Of a stretch of DNA of 64,000 nt, positions 10,920 through 21,764 are shown one piece after another. The notes under the pieces are model-generated. The model had not been told where the DNA came from and searched no databases. It was given only the letters and a program-made list of their open reading frames with translations. Every line of letters begins with the position of its first letter. The stretch's first letter is position 1. The translations under genes were made by a program, and so were the position numbers. The DNA comes from Euborellia annulipes (Eukaryota > Arthropoda > Insecta > Dermaptera > Anisolabididae): the NCBI GenBank assembly GCA_023213315.1, contig JAKCPI010004357.1, positions 17,211 to 81,210 of the forward strand, given 5' to 3'.

Positions 10920-11627
10920 AATATGTATAGGCTAGGGCCCGCTTGCATCAGATCTCGTCGCCATTTTTACCCCTGAGATAACCTCACTTTTGAATAATTT
11001 CAGCTAGATATATGGTGAATTGGACCCAAGGTCTGGGTTAAGTTAGCCCAGGCCCAAAGTCGGGGCTAAGATTTAGCCCTGGGGTGACACGTATTATGAA
11101 CACAAGCATCCTAACTTCACCAATATAAATTTAAAAAATAATATAAATGCAATCTGGAATCTACCGTTTTTTTTTTTTTGTTGTTATTAATTTTATGTCA
11201 GTCAGGATTATACTCGTATATCTAGGATATATATGGGTGATTCTACGCTATTTGGATTTTTTGTGTCCAGAAACCAAATATACTCTGTTCAATTTAATAT
11301 TCATGATTTCCTTAGTTGCATTATTTTCGTATCTGTAATGATAAAGGCCAGAAGATATTTTAATTTTTTTGAGTTTTATTAGCACCAGAAGAAATATGTT
11401 ACCTGAAGAATGACACTATTGGCAGAATTGTGAAAATTAAGCTAGGAAAGTGACAGACAATTAACTATTTATAATAAAAGCTGAATTAATATTAAAAAAA
11501 CATACATATTATAGCTATAAGATATTAAGGAAACAAAATTTCGTCCCTACCCGTGAGGGGTATTTTCCCTGAAAGAGTTTTATTTTATTCATTTTTTGGC
11601 ATCGAAGGCCATTTAGACCTCGTATCT

Positions 11628-11671
11628 ATTTATTTCAATTGGATGGATAGCTAAATCCAATTGAAATAAAT
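11628..11671. repeat. 17-bp perfect stem hairpin
   Basis: ATTTATTTCAATTGGAT (11628-11644) and ATCCAATTGAAATAAAT (11655-11671) are exact reverse complements with a 10-nt loop. Confidence 0.8.
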
Positions 11672-12455
11672 TTTTGTCGCATTAGACGGGATGCAACCCT
11701 TGAATGTGCCTGAATAATGACACCAAACTAATGAAAAACACACATTACGTTAAAAAACAATACCCCTTCTTGCCAAAGTTTCGACGTAATTCATGACATT
11801 TACATACAATAAACATTGCATTGTACATATGTAGAGTTACGTAACGATAAAATATAAAGAGATTTACTTACCAGAATAAATATTGCATCGACTGCCAAAC
11901 ACACTTTATGACAATTCAACAATAACTAAAGCTATATTATTTGAATTATGCTCAACGCCGTTAGCTTGCTTCTTACTTCAGACTGTACTACGCCTGTTAT
12001 TCATGGCCATTGTTATCCTTTGGCAGTTTTTATGATAAATTTTTATCTTTTAATTTTTCCAGAATAGATGACATCATTTTTAGGTCACGTGAAAAAAGTA
12101 TTTTTTTTATAATAACAAATACTTTTAAAATGTATTTTCATTAATTATGTTTTGGGGTTTACTTATGTTTATAATTATGGTAAAAAATATTATGTCAAGT
12201 TAATAAATAAATGAATGTCGAACAAAACTAGTAAAAAAACTAGAAATGGGACACCCAGAATACTGACAGTTATGACTATTTTCAACTATTAATTCCTAAA
12301 ATGAAACAGTTATCGTGAATTGACTAAATGGCCCCAATAAAAAGATATTCTTTATTATTTAAGAATACAGTATCAATGATATAATTATTTTAACATATAT
12401 TTTTTCCACTGACCAATAAAATTCAAATAGCGTAGAATCACCAAATATATATATA

Positions 12456-12774
12456 TTTTTTTTTTTTTTTTGGGATGGGTGCATAAGGTCCGAAGACCTA
12501 TAATGACCAATAGTCACATGCAGCCAGGAAGAAAATAAAAACAAAAGGAGAAGCATAAAGGGGAAACTCAACTGCGGGAACTGAGAAGATGCCTGTTGAG
12601 GTTAGACTTGAAAGTCTGAAGATTGTAGGTTTTGGGGAAGATAGACGCAGGGAGCTTGTTCCATTCACGGGAGGTCATGGGGACAAAGGAAGAATGAAAT
12701 TGTTTTGTTCTGTTAGTCGTGATCTGAACAGCATAGGGATGCTGGGAAGATGCCTTTCTTGTGTTCCGTGAATA
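12456..12774 (-). pseudogene. 3' end of a CR1/L2-like LINE with poly(A)
   Basis: On the minus strand a frame ending at the stop 12568-12570 reads NTRKASSQHPYAVQ, then TNRTKQFHSSFVPMTSREWN and KLPASIFPKT, then FKSNLNRHLL. This arrangement (HPYAV..., SF.PRT...WN.LP, then F+..L..HL) is the usual C-terminus of ORF2 in CR1/L2-related LINEs. The 3' untranslated region includes GACTATTGGTCATTATAGGT and CTTCGGACCTTATGCACCCA and ends in poly(A), seen as T's at 12456-12470. A second copy of the same 3' end is at 57624-57694 on the plus strand. Severely 5'-truncated. Confidence 0.8.
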
Positions 12775-13132
12775 TGTTGCATTGCAAGTTGTTGAATATT
12801 CTAACTTCAGCTAACGCATTGCATATCTGTATTACGTCTTGTTGATAAAACTCTTTGTCTTCAAATTGAATGCAAATTGATATAATATTGATATTAAATA
12901 TTTATATAAATATCTTCAGTTGATATTACTTCTTGTCAGGTAAAAATAAAAGGCATATTTCTTTTTGAAATTATCTTTATTTGAGCCACACAGCTGGCAA
13001 TTTGTCAAAATAGTTGTGCTTCACAAACAGAACATGATTTGTTCCCCCGGAAGAGGGTTTCTGCATTACAAAAAAAAAGTCATTTAGCCCGGGGCTAACA
13101 AATTCCAACTAGGTGAAGCAGTCGGCCCTAAA

Positions 13133-13205
13133 AATCTGATCTGTCAAGCTTAGAACACAACAAGAGAAATTTGTGTGATGTGCGGCTAGTCACACCAGAT
13201 TTTAC
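13133..13205. repeat. AATCTGGTGTGAC hairpin family, diverged copy
   Basis: AAAAATCTGATCTGTCAAGC pairs imperfectly with GCTAGTCACACCAGATTTTA around an AACACAA/TTGTGT stem. It directly abuts the right end of the 2.4-kb element. Confidence 0.6.
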
Positions 13206-13464
13206 AAATTTTTTTTATACAAACTAAAGTCAACACATGGATGGCACTTTTAAGAGACAATGCCTTCATATTTAAACAAATATAAAAATTTTACCCAACT
13301 AAAAATTTATTTTCAAATTCAGAAAACAAAATATTTTTTTTTTTCCCGGGCACAAATATTTAAACAATGATAATCTTATAATTTATAAGTTCATTACTTT
13401 TATACTTCTTTTTTATAACTACCTTTTTAAATGAGGTTTAAGAATTATCAGAGTTCGATCTCAA

Positions 13465-13500
13465 CACGTGTGTGTGTGTTTGAGTGTGTGTGTGTGTGTT
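13465..13500 (+). repeat. (TG)n microsatellite
   Basis: Interrupted GTGTGTGTGT run; simple repeat. Confidence 0.8.
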
Positions 13501-13998
13501 ATCTCCATTGCACCTTGCTTAGGTTCATAATTAAAAGATAATAAATATCAACTTTAATTAAAGATTTAAATTTCAACGCATATATTAAAACATCATTTAA
13601 GCGTATTTATTACAAGTAATTTCTTTTGTTTTTGTCAAAAATCACTCAGGGGCTCACATTTAGTGAGTACGTGGATGGCGACCACGAGTTACCCGAGCCA
13701 TGCTTTTTCTTTTACTTACCTTTGAACGCTGTAGTGTTATCTAATTATATTGTTATTAAAAAATAAATAAATAAATAGACAAACAGGAATTGAATTAGTC
13801 TGGTCTAATTAAAAACATAATAACGGAATATGTGATAATACGCTATCAAAGTAGAGACACTCTGCTGTTTTTTTTACTTATTTTATTACTACAATAAATT
13901 CACGAGAGAGTTTAAAAATTTCGACTTCTACAATATAATGCGCGGACGCCATTTTCTTTTTTTTTCACTAATTTATATCTCTGGAACGGATTGATTGA

Positions 13999-14247
13999 CA
14001 GCGGCGTAACTAGCCTTTAATGGCGGAGGGGGCAACTAGAGCTCCGTTTTTCAAGTTGTAATATAATTTAAAAGAAAACTATCAATTTGTTAGACAATCT
14101 ATGGAAAGAATATGGTAAAACCAGGGTATCTTAAATGTCCTTGCGCGCCTATGTCGGTATCGAGGGGCGCCAAAGGCTTGATGCTCCTGGGGAGGGTGGG
14201 GGGACGGGACGAGCGCCATCTTTTACCCCCAGCTAGTTTCGCTACTG
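13999..14247. mobile_element. hAT-like MITE with 8-bp target duplication (7 of 8 matching)
   Basis: The ends are CAGCGGCGTAACTAG and CTAGTTTCGCTACTG (imperfect inverted repeat). Flanks are TTGATTGA (13991-13998) and TTGACTGA (14248-14255). An 8-bp duplication with a CAG...CTG end is the mark of hAT elements. No transposase is encoded. Confidence 0.72.
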
Positions 14248-14484
14248 TTGACTGATTGATAAAAAATTTCTTACACATAACTCAATAATGTAAAGTCCTA
14301 GATTAGGAAAAAAATTAAGGTAATCGGTCAAGCCGTTCCAGAGGTATAAATTATTTAGAAAAAAAAAATGGCGGATATGTGAGGAAAAGAAGCATTTCCG
14401 ATCATGTGACGAAAGAAGCATTTCCGAACATAGTACAGTATGTTGATAAACACTGAATAGAAGTTTGGTGGCTGTAAATATAGT

Positions 14485-14712
14485 TGGTTGGAGCAAGGGC
14501 AGGTTCAGCCAAATGAAAAGCCTTTATATGCTTATCGATCCCGGAGACGTTTCGAGATATATTTAATCATCATCAGTCCGAATGCAATGTCTGTTTGTGC
14601 AATATTTCAATTCGGACTGATGATGAGACATTAAATATATCTCGAAACGTCTCCGCGATCGATAAGCATATAAAGGCTTTTCATTTGGCTGAACCTGCCC
14701 TTGTTCCAATCA
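14485..14712. mobile_element. About 228-bp palindrome with a ribozyme-like core in each arm
   Basis: The arms run from GGTTGGAGCAAGGGCAGGTT through AAGCCTTTATATGCTTATCG and back in inverted order, ending near AACCTGCCCTTGTTCCAATC. Each arm holds CTGATGA, a 4-bp GAGA/TCTC stem and CGAAACGTC (plus strand 14613-14655, minus strand 14542-14580). The minus-strand frame at 14242-14496 is not a gene. Confidence 0.75.
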
Positions 14713-15845
14713 ATTTATAAACACTTTTTTTTCTTTATTTTGACCAATATATCTTTGCCTGAATTATCTCCGCGCTTTACAGAAACACCCTGAGGTTCTG
14801 TATTTATCCCAGAAAATCTTATATTATTATTTTTGTGGCTTCTGAGGCCATTGGGGTTATTATTTTATGTTTTCTACCGGGAAACGTTTGTTTTTTGAAA
14901 GCCCACATTCAAAATTCAGCCGCACTTTGGCATTGCTTAACACGAACGATCTTGATGGCTGTTGCTCTTCTTTGTTGTCAAACCCACCGGCCTGAATGAC
15001 TTTGTGACTTATTTATAGCCAAAATCAAAGTAGGCTAACAAGTCATAAGTGGGATAAACTTTGAAGTTGCAATGTATAATTTATAAATCTCCAAAATTTT
15101 AAATATATGTCCATCCTAATCACAGAAGGTTCAGTATGAGCGGTTCTGGGATTTGTGTGCGTTGTGTTAGTTGGAAAACGATTATTTTAATAGGTAACAC
15201 TTTAAACGAGTTGATTAAGTGCTTAATTGCATTTTATCTCCGGGGTCGGCAGTTTATTATTTAAATGACGGTTTTAGTTTACCACGATCATCCTGGAATA
15301 GATTACTATCGTTAAATGCACTTCTTTATTTTTATCGTTAAGTTCAAGAGTTGATCCTTTATTTAGTCCTACTCTATTTCTATTCTTTTTGAACTTCAAA
15401 CGCCCTCACTTTTTCTCTCTATCATTATATGATAATTATTAATAAATACTAGATATTATATTTCTATCTATGAATATAGTGTCATCGTTTAAACGCGTGA
15501 TTTTAAATGAATTGTGTGCCTTTGTGCTAGAGAGACTTTTTTTCTCTCTTCCATCCTCAATTTAATCTAATGAGAGATAAGAGAGAAATGTGAGCAAGTG
15601 AAATAAATATACCCGTATTACTCGAGATAAAAACTAATTATTATTATATATTCGTTTTGAATATCTTCTACAGGCGGCACTTCCTGGGGATTTTGTTTTA
15701 AAGAAATGAATATTACCAGGTATGGAAGGGAATAAGAAAAAGGATTTTTGTGGGCGTTGACTTACCCTTATTCTGGAAGAAATTTAAGGATACTAAGGAG
15801 CTCTTAGCCAGAGAAATTTATCAGTTCTCTGAAATGAAGAAAGAA
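14713..15845. other. Intergenic sequence
   Basis: AT-rich sequence with no recognised gene, RNA gene or transposon terminus. Confidence 0.45.
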
Positions 15846-15846
15846 A

Positions 15847-16265
15847 TGTTGTAGCCTGTGATATTTTTTATTAAATCAGCTCACGGCTCTCGTTTCGATC
15901 TCAGGTTTAGACCATCTTCAGGTGTATATGATCTACCCAAAATGTATTTGAACTTATCCTCTTTTAATAGCAATAGTTATTATCTTCACTTTCTTGTTTG
16001 AAGTGAGTGGGTCGGATGATGGTCCAGACCAGATACTGACTCGAACCACTCACTCCAAACAAGAAGGTGACGATAATAACTATATTCAATTAGAATCACA
16101 GAATTGTTTGAATACAACAGCCACTTTATTTCTTAAAATCAAATAGAATATGTTCAAAATATGAAGCTCTTTTCGTTTTGGGGAGATTATCTACGCCTTG
16201 AAGACCCAGCTCTGAAGATGCTCCAAACCTGGAACCGAAACGAGATGAAGCTAGCTGTATTCTTG
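15847..16265. mobile_element. About 420-bp inverted-repeat element with CTGAAGA...CGAAACGAG cores
   Basis: Inverted arms: the minus strand at 15889-15921 reads CTGAAGA, a GGTCT/AGATC stem, then CGAAACGAG, and the plus strand at 16212-16245 reads CTGAAGATGCTCC...GGAACCGAAACGAG. The centre is a second inverted repeat, CTTGTTTGAAGTGAGTGG / CCACTCACTCCAAACAAG, at about 15987-16064. The layout resembles inverted terminal segments of Penelope-like elements, but no reverse transcriptase is present. Confidence 0.6.
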
Positions 16266-16304
16266 ATGTCTTTCTTCATTTACACTTCTTACTCTATAGC
16301 CATA

Positions 16305-16561
16305 CATGGGCGTAGCCAGAAATCTTGTTAGGGTGGGGGGGCAACCATTCAGTTAGAACGAGAGAGGGTTTGCAATTAAAATAAACATAGATTATTAATT
16401 ATTTATTAAACATAATTAAATATAATTATGTTTAATTATTTTCCTTATATAAGCTCATTTAAAAAAAAATTCCCAATTGGAAAAGAATATATTTGTTTTT
16501 AATAGATGCAAATTTTCAGAATGAGCCAGGGGGGCAATGCCCCCCTCTGGCTACGCCCATG
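16305..16561. mobile_element. hAT MITE with perfect 8-bp target duplication (CATGGGCGTAGCC family)
   Basis: The element starts CATGGGCGTAGCCAGA and ends TCTGGCTACGCCCATG. It is flanked by TAGCCATA at 16297-16304 and 16562-16569. No coding capacity. A second member with its own perfect duplication is at 32024, and related ends lie in the palindrome centre at 42801-43000. Confidence 0.9.
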
Positions 16562-16636
16562 TAGCCATACATCCTCTTGATACGTATAGAGTATAAATAA
16601 AAAAAAAAAAAAAAAAAAAAAAAAAACATTTAAATT

Positions 16637-17033
16637 AGGGTCCGACCGAAACAAGATTTTCAGCCGAAACCGAAACCGAATATTCGGCCTCAATCTTAGT
16701 TTCGGCCGAAACCGTAAACGAAACCGAAACTTGTATTTCCAATACAAAATTCATATGATTTTACTTTTTTTTTTAAATTTTTTCCGCCATGCGAAAATTT
16801 TTTTTCTCCTCCCGTGAAAATCATTTTACCTTTTTTTTTAGGAAGTCTAAATTTTTTCCGCCCCTTTTTCGCTTGGCGGAAAATTTTTTTCTCCTTCACG
16901 TAGAAATCATTTAATCTTTTTTTTTTTTTTTTTTTTTGTGTGTGCGAGTCTCATCCCATCTTTTCAAACTCAGGTTCGGCTAGTTTTTGGCCGAAACTGG
17001 TCGAAACCGAATATTCGGTCGGTTCCTAATTTA
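16637..17033. mobile_element. GGTTTCGGCCGAAACC-type MITE
   Basis: The ends TTAGGGTCCGACCGAAA and CGGTCGGTTCCTAA are imperfect inverted repeats. Subterminal CGAAACCGAAACCGAATATTCGG blocks repeat near both ends, and the interior consists of T- and A-run blocks with GGAAAATTTTT words. Another full member is at 60739-61489 and a truncated end is at 57987-58040. The minus-strand frames here reflect the CGAAAC repeats. A poly(A) run lies at 16598-16626. Confidence 0.75.
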
Positions 17034-17048
17034 AATGGATCTCCTTTC

Positions 17049-17313
17049 CAGTGGCGTCATTTGGAGCGGGTGGGGGGAGGGGTAGGGGCATTTGCCCCCC
17101 CCCCAGGGCTCTGATTTTTAAAAAATTTTATATTATTCTTAAATAAAATATTTCAAAATAAATCTACGAGTATACAAACTGTACAAAATTAAACAATTAA
17201 TTAAATTAAATATCTTTTGGCCAAATTTGAGTTCCTAATTGTAAGTAAATTTCAAGAAAAAAAATTTTTGTCCCCTCCCCCCCCCCCAAGAAAAAGTTAA
17301 AATGACGCCACTG
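17049..17313. mobile_element. hAT MITE with 8-bp target duplication (7 of 8)
   Basis: Ends CAGTGGCGTCATTT and AAAATGACGCCACTG; flanks CTCCTTTC (17041-17048) and CTCCCTTC (17314-17321). Non-coding interior with G and C runs just inside the ends, as in the other hAT MITEs here. Confidence 0.85.
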
Positions 17314-17723
17314 CTCCCTTCCCGTGGATCCGAACCTGTTAGGCGCAGGATAGGATTAATCCTAGACAAAATTTCATTTAAATTAAATGACTTTTGAATA
17401 CCTATTAGGTATAAACATATTCTAAATTAAAAAAATATTTTATTCTTTTTTTAAATATCATAAACTTTTAGGCAAGCGATTTGATTGATTAATCCCTATT
17501 TACACTCGGTATTTATGCTTAGAAACGATATAATTCTTTTCTATGTCATTATTAATGAAATTAGCAAAACATGCATTGATTAACCTATTTCTATTTTTCT
17601 TACCTTTTTCCTTGTCATGATTTATATAGTTGGGAATTAGTATCCAGGAAAAGTGGTTTAGTCCGAGTGAGAGTTTCTGTATTTTTTTAATAATCATCAT
17701 ATTAAATAATTAGTCTTCTAAAG

Positions 17724-17790
17724 GCGGATCCAGAGGTGTTTCTCTGGGGGGGGGTAATTACCCTCTTTACCCCCCTTTGTATCCGCCCTT
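17724..17790. mobile_element. Very short (67 bp) GCGGATCCAGAGG / TATCCGCC element
   Basis: It has inverted ends GCGGATCCA and TGTATCCGCC, an interior GGGGGTAATTACCC dyad, and flanks TTCTAAAG and GTCTAAAG. It looks like a deletion derivative of the 258-bp element at 51197. Confidence 0.6.
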
Positions 17791-17927
17791 GTCTAAAGGC
17801 CGGTTGCTTCATTTCTAGTCAACTAGCAAACTTATCCTCCGTTAGCATATCATCGATATAGTTAACAAAAACACGCTTAACCTTCGAGTTAAAAAAATGA
17901 GTTTTTTCACATATAATTAGTCTAAAA

Positions 17928-18241
17928 CAGCGTCTTCCAAACTGTGAGGCGCGGACTACTCTAAGGGGAGGCGCGAATATTGACCACCCAAGATCAATTT
18001 TCCAAATGATGGCAAGTTTTATAAATAAAATAATGAAATAATTTAGAAAATTCTGGGACGGAGTTTTTAATTAAAATAATTAATATGAATAAATAAAAAA
18101 AATATTTTTATATAGGGCCTAAATTTATATTTTTAGTATTTTTTTTGTTTTTGTATTATTTTATTAAATGTGGGGGGGGGGGTCATACGATTAAATATTT
18201 TTAAGGGAGGCGTTGTAACATAAAGTTTGGAAACCACTCTG
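17928..18241. mobile_element. CAGTGGTTTCCAAACT-type hAT MITE
   Basis: The right end reads AAGTTTGGAAACCACT and the left end CAGCGTCTTCCAAACTGTGA. Internal GGGAGGCG(C/T) words repeat near both ends. Relatives lie at 19612-19778 (right half), 32498-32760 and 53392-53629. Flanks share CTAAA. These ends match the common hAT consensus CAGTGGTTCCCAAACT. Confidence 0.75.
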
Positions 18242-18689
18242 GCCTAAAGTAAGACGCATTCTAGAAAATTACACTATGTGTAAAACCCAAAGGCGAATCC
18301 AGGAAAGTTTTTCAGGGTTTTAATTTTTTTCTGACTAGACGCGAAGCTCGCCGAAGGCGACAGCATTGTTAATTATTTTATTTATTAAGATTGGATTAGG
18401 GGTTGAAAAATTGAAAAAAATATTTTTTAAATTTATTTCAGCTAAATCGAAGCCAAATAAATAGAAAACATTCAAAAAATAGCGTTGATTATTATTTTGA
18501 TTAGGGGGGGGATGAAGGGTTGATTATTTAAGAAAGGCCTTGGAATATTCCAAATCACTTGTTGACATTCTTTTCCAGTTATAAATAAAGTTAGATTAGA
18601 GCAAACGGTATTTTTTTACTTTTAATAAAAAGGGAATTGTTATTTTCATCTGTTTTATTCCAAAACAAAGAGAGAGACGAATTTCTCGT

Positions 18690-18832
18690 TCAGTCGAGTT
18701 GAGCGCGTTGCTGGGCTGCAGGCGCTGCTATCTTTTTTGTGTTTAAAGTGAATCAAAGTGAATAATTAATAGAGTGTAACCCACCCTGACCTCACCGTCA
18801 ACCAGCACACCCTCTTGAGAGTCTTATTAAAG
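18690..18832 (+). promoter_or_regulatory. Candidate promoter and non-coding first exon, copy 1
   Basis: TTCAGTCGAG (A at 18692) is a good match to the arthropod initiator TCAGTY. The next 141 nt are GC-richer than the surroundings, contain no ATG, and end in a splice-donor-like AAAG/GTAATT at 18832/18833. The same arrangement is kept in copy 2 (54084-54223). Interpretation as a 5' UTR exon is inference; no downstream partner exon is evident next to copy 1. Confidence 0.45.
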
Positions 18833-19611
18833 GTAATTATTATGCATTTTATCGTTGAAAAAAAAAATGATAGAAACAAATAATTTGACTGCTAAAAACG
18901 ATTCTTTTGAATATGAAATTAAATATTTTGTATTTCACTAAGGGTAGAGGGAGAATATAAGCTGTTGAAAGGGGAGGGGGAGTGTAGGTGTCATTGAAAA
19001 AAAATTAGTTTTTTATCTTTTTTTTTTAACACTTTTTCTCATTCAAACTCACACTCCGACACACACATATATATTTTTTAATCAAATTTCCTTAATATAC
19101 TTTTACACAGGGGTGAATTATAGGTTGAAAATTAAAATAAAATAATTTCAAAATAAAATAAAAATTAAAATAATTATTTATAAATGTATTCAAATTATTT
19201 TTAGAGTAATTTCGCGGTGAAGGCTGGCATTTCCTTAAAGGGGGGGGGGGGGAGGTATGAAGGCATTAACCAGGGGGTTAATGCCCCATCCCCTATAATG
19301 CACAAAGATATTAATGTTTTTTAATACTTTTACTAAAAAATAAGTGCATTCCGTTTGAGTTAAAATTTATATTCAATATTTAGCAAATAGGATAGTGGGG
19401 TAGAAACATTTTAATGTCATTCTAAAATTTTTTATTACTGGGGCGGAATTAATTTTTGAAGATTTTGAAACTCTCATAAACAGATAATAATAACACTGGG
19501 TAACTTAAAAACCCGTCGAATCCCTTGCAGAATTTTGTAGGGATTTTTTTCATTAGGTAGAAAAGTAAGATATGATTAGTCCACTTAGAATTTTACTGGG
19601 GTGAGTTACCG

Positions 19612-19778
19612 CATCTTTTTAAGAATAAATAAAAAAAATATTTTTATATAAATTTATATTTTTTAGCATTAAAAATTTTTGTTTTTTTCTTATTATTTTA
19701 TAAAATGGGAGAGGGGAGGCGTCATAATATTATTTATTTTTAAGGGAGGCGTGATAACATAAAGTTTGGAAACCACTG
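19612..19778. mobile_element. Right half of a CAGTGGTTTCCAAACT hAT MITE
   Basis: GGGGAGGCGTCATAA, TTTTTAAGGGAGGCGTG and the terminal AAGTTTGGAAACCACTG match the MITE at 17928. The left end is missing. Confidence 0.65.
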
Positions 19779-20372
19779 GTCTAAAATAAGAAAGAATATT
19801 AATATTTTGCCCCCGTTGAATTGATTAAACGAAGAGTCAAGTGCTCGAGGGGCTTTTATGCAAGTCCATCGTTTGGCTCACTTGAAAAGGCCACGGAGTT
19901 AAATTTTAGCCGGGTTGAGGCGGGTCGTTTGGCAAACAGCTGTTCGCTCCCCCTCCCCCTCCCCCCTCACTCATTTAAATTTATAATTTGGCACACAAAC
20001 GTTAAAAAAAAAAGAATGACATTTATATATCTATAAAGTTATATTGAAATGAAGGACATTTTCTTCATTAAACTCGTTAATTATTAATTATAATAATTCC
20101 GTTTTATTTTATACAAAAGGACATCTGTTTTGTTTTATTCTTTCTCATGAAATAAAAATTCTTCTGTTATTAATTTAATAGACTCATAGCATTGGCGTAA
20201 ATTTTCTTGGGAATACCAGCGGAATTAATTTCCTGTCTAAGTAATTAATAAATATCTAACGTTTTCAAAAATGTTCTCTTTGAGTTTTTTTTTAAATTAA
20301 ATTTATTTTTAAGATGGCGAATTTATGTTCCAAAGGGGACACCTATCCCGAGGTTCATCTCTTCTTGATCTT

Positions 20373-20790
20373 GCTTTAGGTGCGCGTTTCGAAAAACCGT
20401 TAGAAGACGATTCATTACCGAGTTACTCTAGGCGGCAAGAGATGGCGTTAGTTTTTCTCATTGGGATACAAGGGATTTATTCCATTTCATTTGAAAGGTT
20501 CCAGCTAATTAATTAAAGGCAAAAAATTAATTATTCTTTAACACAATGACTACTAATTTAATATTCTTCTACAAGATATAGAGCGAATTTTTTAAAAATA
20601 CCTTTTATTTAATGCGATTAATCTAAAAAAAAATTTTATTTTTTCGAAAATCAAAAAAAGGGCTTCTCTAAGTTGTAGATATTTTAAATAGCTTTAATTA
20701 AAAAAAAATTTGAGGTCGAAGGCTTCAAAATTGTGGCCGCAATCTCCCAAAATTAGCACCCCAAGACCCCTTAATCTCGTTCAAGTATGT
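20373..20790 (-). repeat. Diverged copy of the 401-bp element at 30249
   Basis: It aligns in the opposite orientation with 30249-30649: GGTGCGCGTTTCG, GGCGGCAAGAGATGGCGTTA, GGGATTTATTCCATTTCATT and AAAATTGTGGCCGC are shared. The left terminal repeat survives and the right is degraded (CCCCAAGACCCCTT). The plus-strand frame at 20325-20516 lies mostly within it and is not a gene. Confidence 0.75.
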
Positions 20791-21440
20791 TCGTCCCTGA
20801 ACTTAACTAACTTTCCATTCAGATATATGGGAAATCGGACATCTCAGGGAGATGCCAGGATGTTGGCGCCTGTTGTTTTATTTTTTGTCTAACTGGCCGT
20901 ATGCTTCTTATCGTTTTTTCGAATAAATGTCCAATTTAACAATTAAAAGTGAGATTTATGTTTGTTGGTGGGTTGAGAGTATCAAACTTATTTGTGAAAG
21001 GAGTTGTCTGACCCTCACTGAGTTTTTATTTTCGTTTAGATCATCAAATAGGGAATCAGTTTATAAAGTAGGTCCTCAATGAAGCAATTGAATAGGTATT
21101 ATTTCTCCGAATGATAATTTATTTTAATATCATATTGAATTAGCATTAAATAAACTATTTTTTCCTTATCATAAAAGACGAAGATTTATGAATTTTGTTG
21201 GGAATAACTGTTAAGGAAAGTGTGTATGTTTATGTGGCGTGAAGAAGTAGGGTAAGAGCATTTTTGTGTTGAAGTTTCTTCGGGATAAAAAACCGTGATC
21301 CACCACCTAAAAATTAATTTTTATCAACAGTTAAAAAAAAAAGAAATAATGATAGTTTCTTTGGGAGGATGGTCGGAATTGTATAATAATTACATTATAC
21401 CCTCTTATCTTTTAAATCTGCTTTGTAAATTATCACAGTT

Positions 21441-21473
21441 TGATGATGGTCCTAAATTGGGACGAAACGTCCC
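21441..21473 (+). other. TTGATGA...CGAAACG ribozyme-like core
   Basis: TGATGATGGTCC, a short loop, then GGGACGAAACGTCCC. GTCC/GGAC forms a 4-bp stem between the two conserved boxes, followed shortly by AATAAATAAA. This is the same layout as at 14613, 16212, 58161 and 60301. Confidence 0.5.
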
Positions 21474-21764
21474 TTTTAGTTCAAATAAATAAATTTGTAT
21501 GTGTAGAAGAGTAGTTCAGTAATCAATCAATTTGGCTTGAAAGAACTCCGTTGCTTGTCTTCCAACTTTAATCTCTTTGACACTTTTGAATATTATTCCC
21601 TATCTGATCCTATGTATTTCTTAGGATAATTTCCAAAAATTTCAAATAAATTTGATAAAACCATCCTTACTCAGCTACTGTAGGTATTATTAAATCTGAA
21701 AAGATTTCCATCATTAGAGGAAGTTCCAGCCGTTTGAAACAATCAGACGCAGGAAGTTTGTTTA

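Larger units (their letters stand above)
10711..13129. mobile_element. 2.4-kb element with about 70-bp terminal inverted repeats
   Basis: The left end AGGGCCGACTGCTTCACCTA (10711) is repeated inverted at the right end (TAGGTGAAGCAGTCGGCCCT, ending 13129). Similarity continues about 70 bp inward on both sides through a GTAATGCAGAAACCC-type stretch. The interior has no transposase frame. It contains a hairpin (10795-10919), a shorter hairpin (11628-11671) and a minus-strand LINE 3' end (12456-12771), which is probably a later insertion. Likely a non-autonomous DNA transposon. Confidence 0.65.
17921..19345 (+). repeat. Segmental duplication, copy 1 (partner 53384-54890)
   Basis: This roughly 1.4-kb block aligns along its length with 53384-54890 on the same strand. 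Shared landmarks are a hAT-like MITE at the left, the TCAGTCGAG exon-like segment, AATATAAGCTGTTGAAAGGG, and GGTTAATGCCCCATCCCC near the right end. Copy 1 retains only a remnant of the SINE that is present in copy 2. The interior promoter/first-exon candidate is listed separately. Confidence 0.85.
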
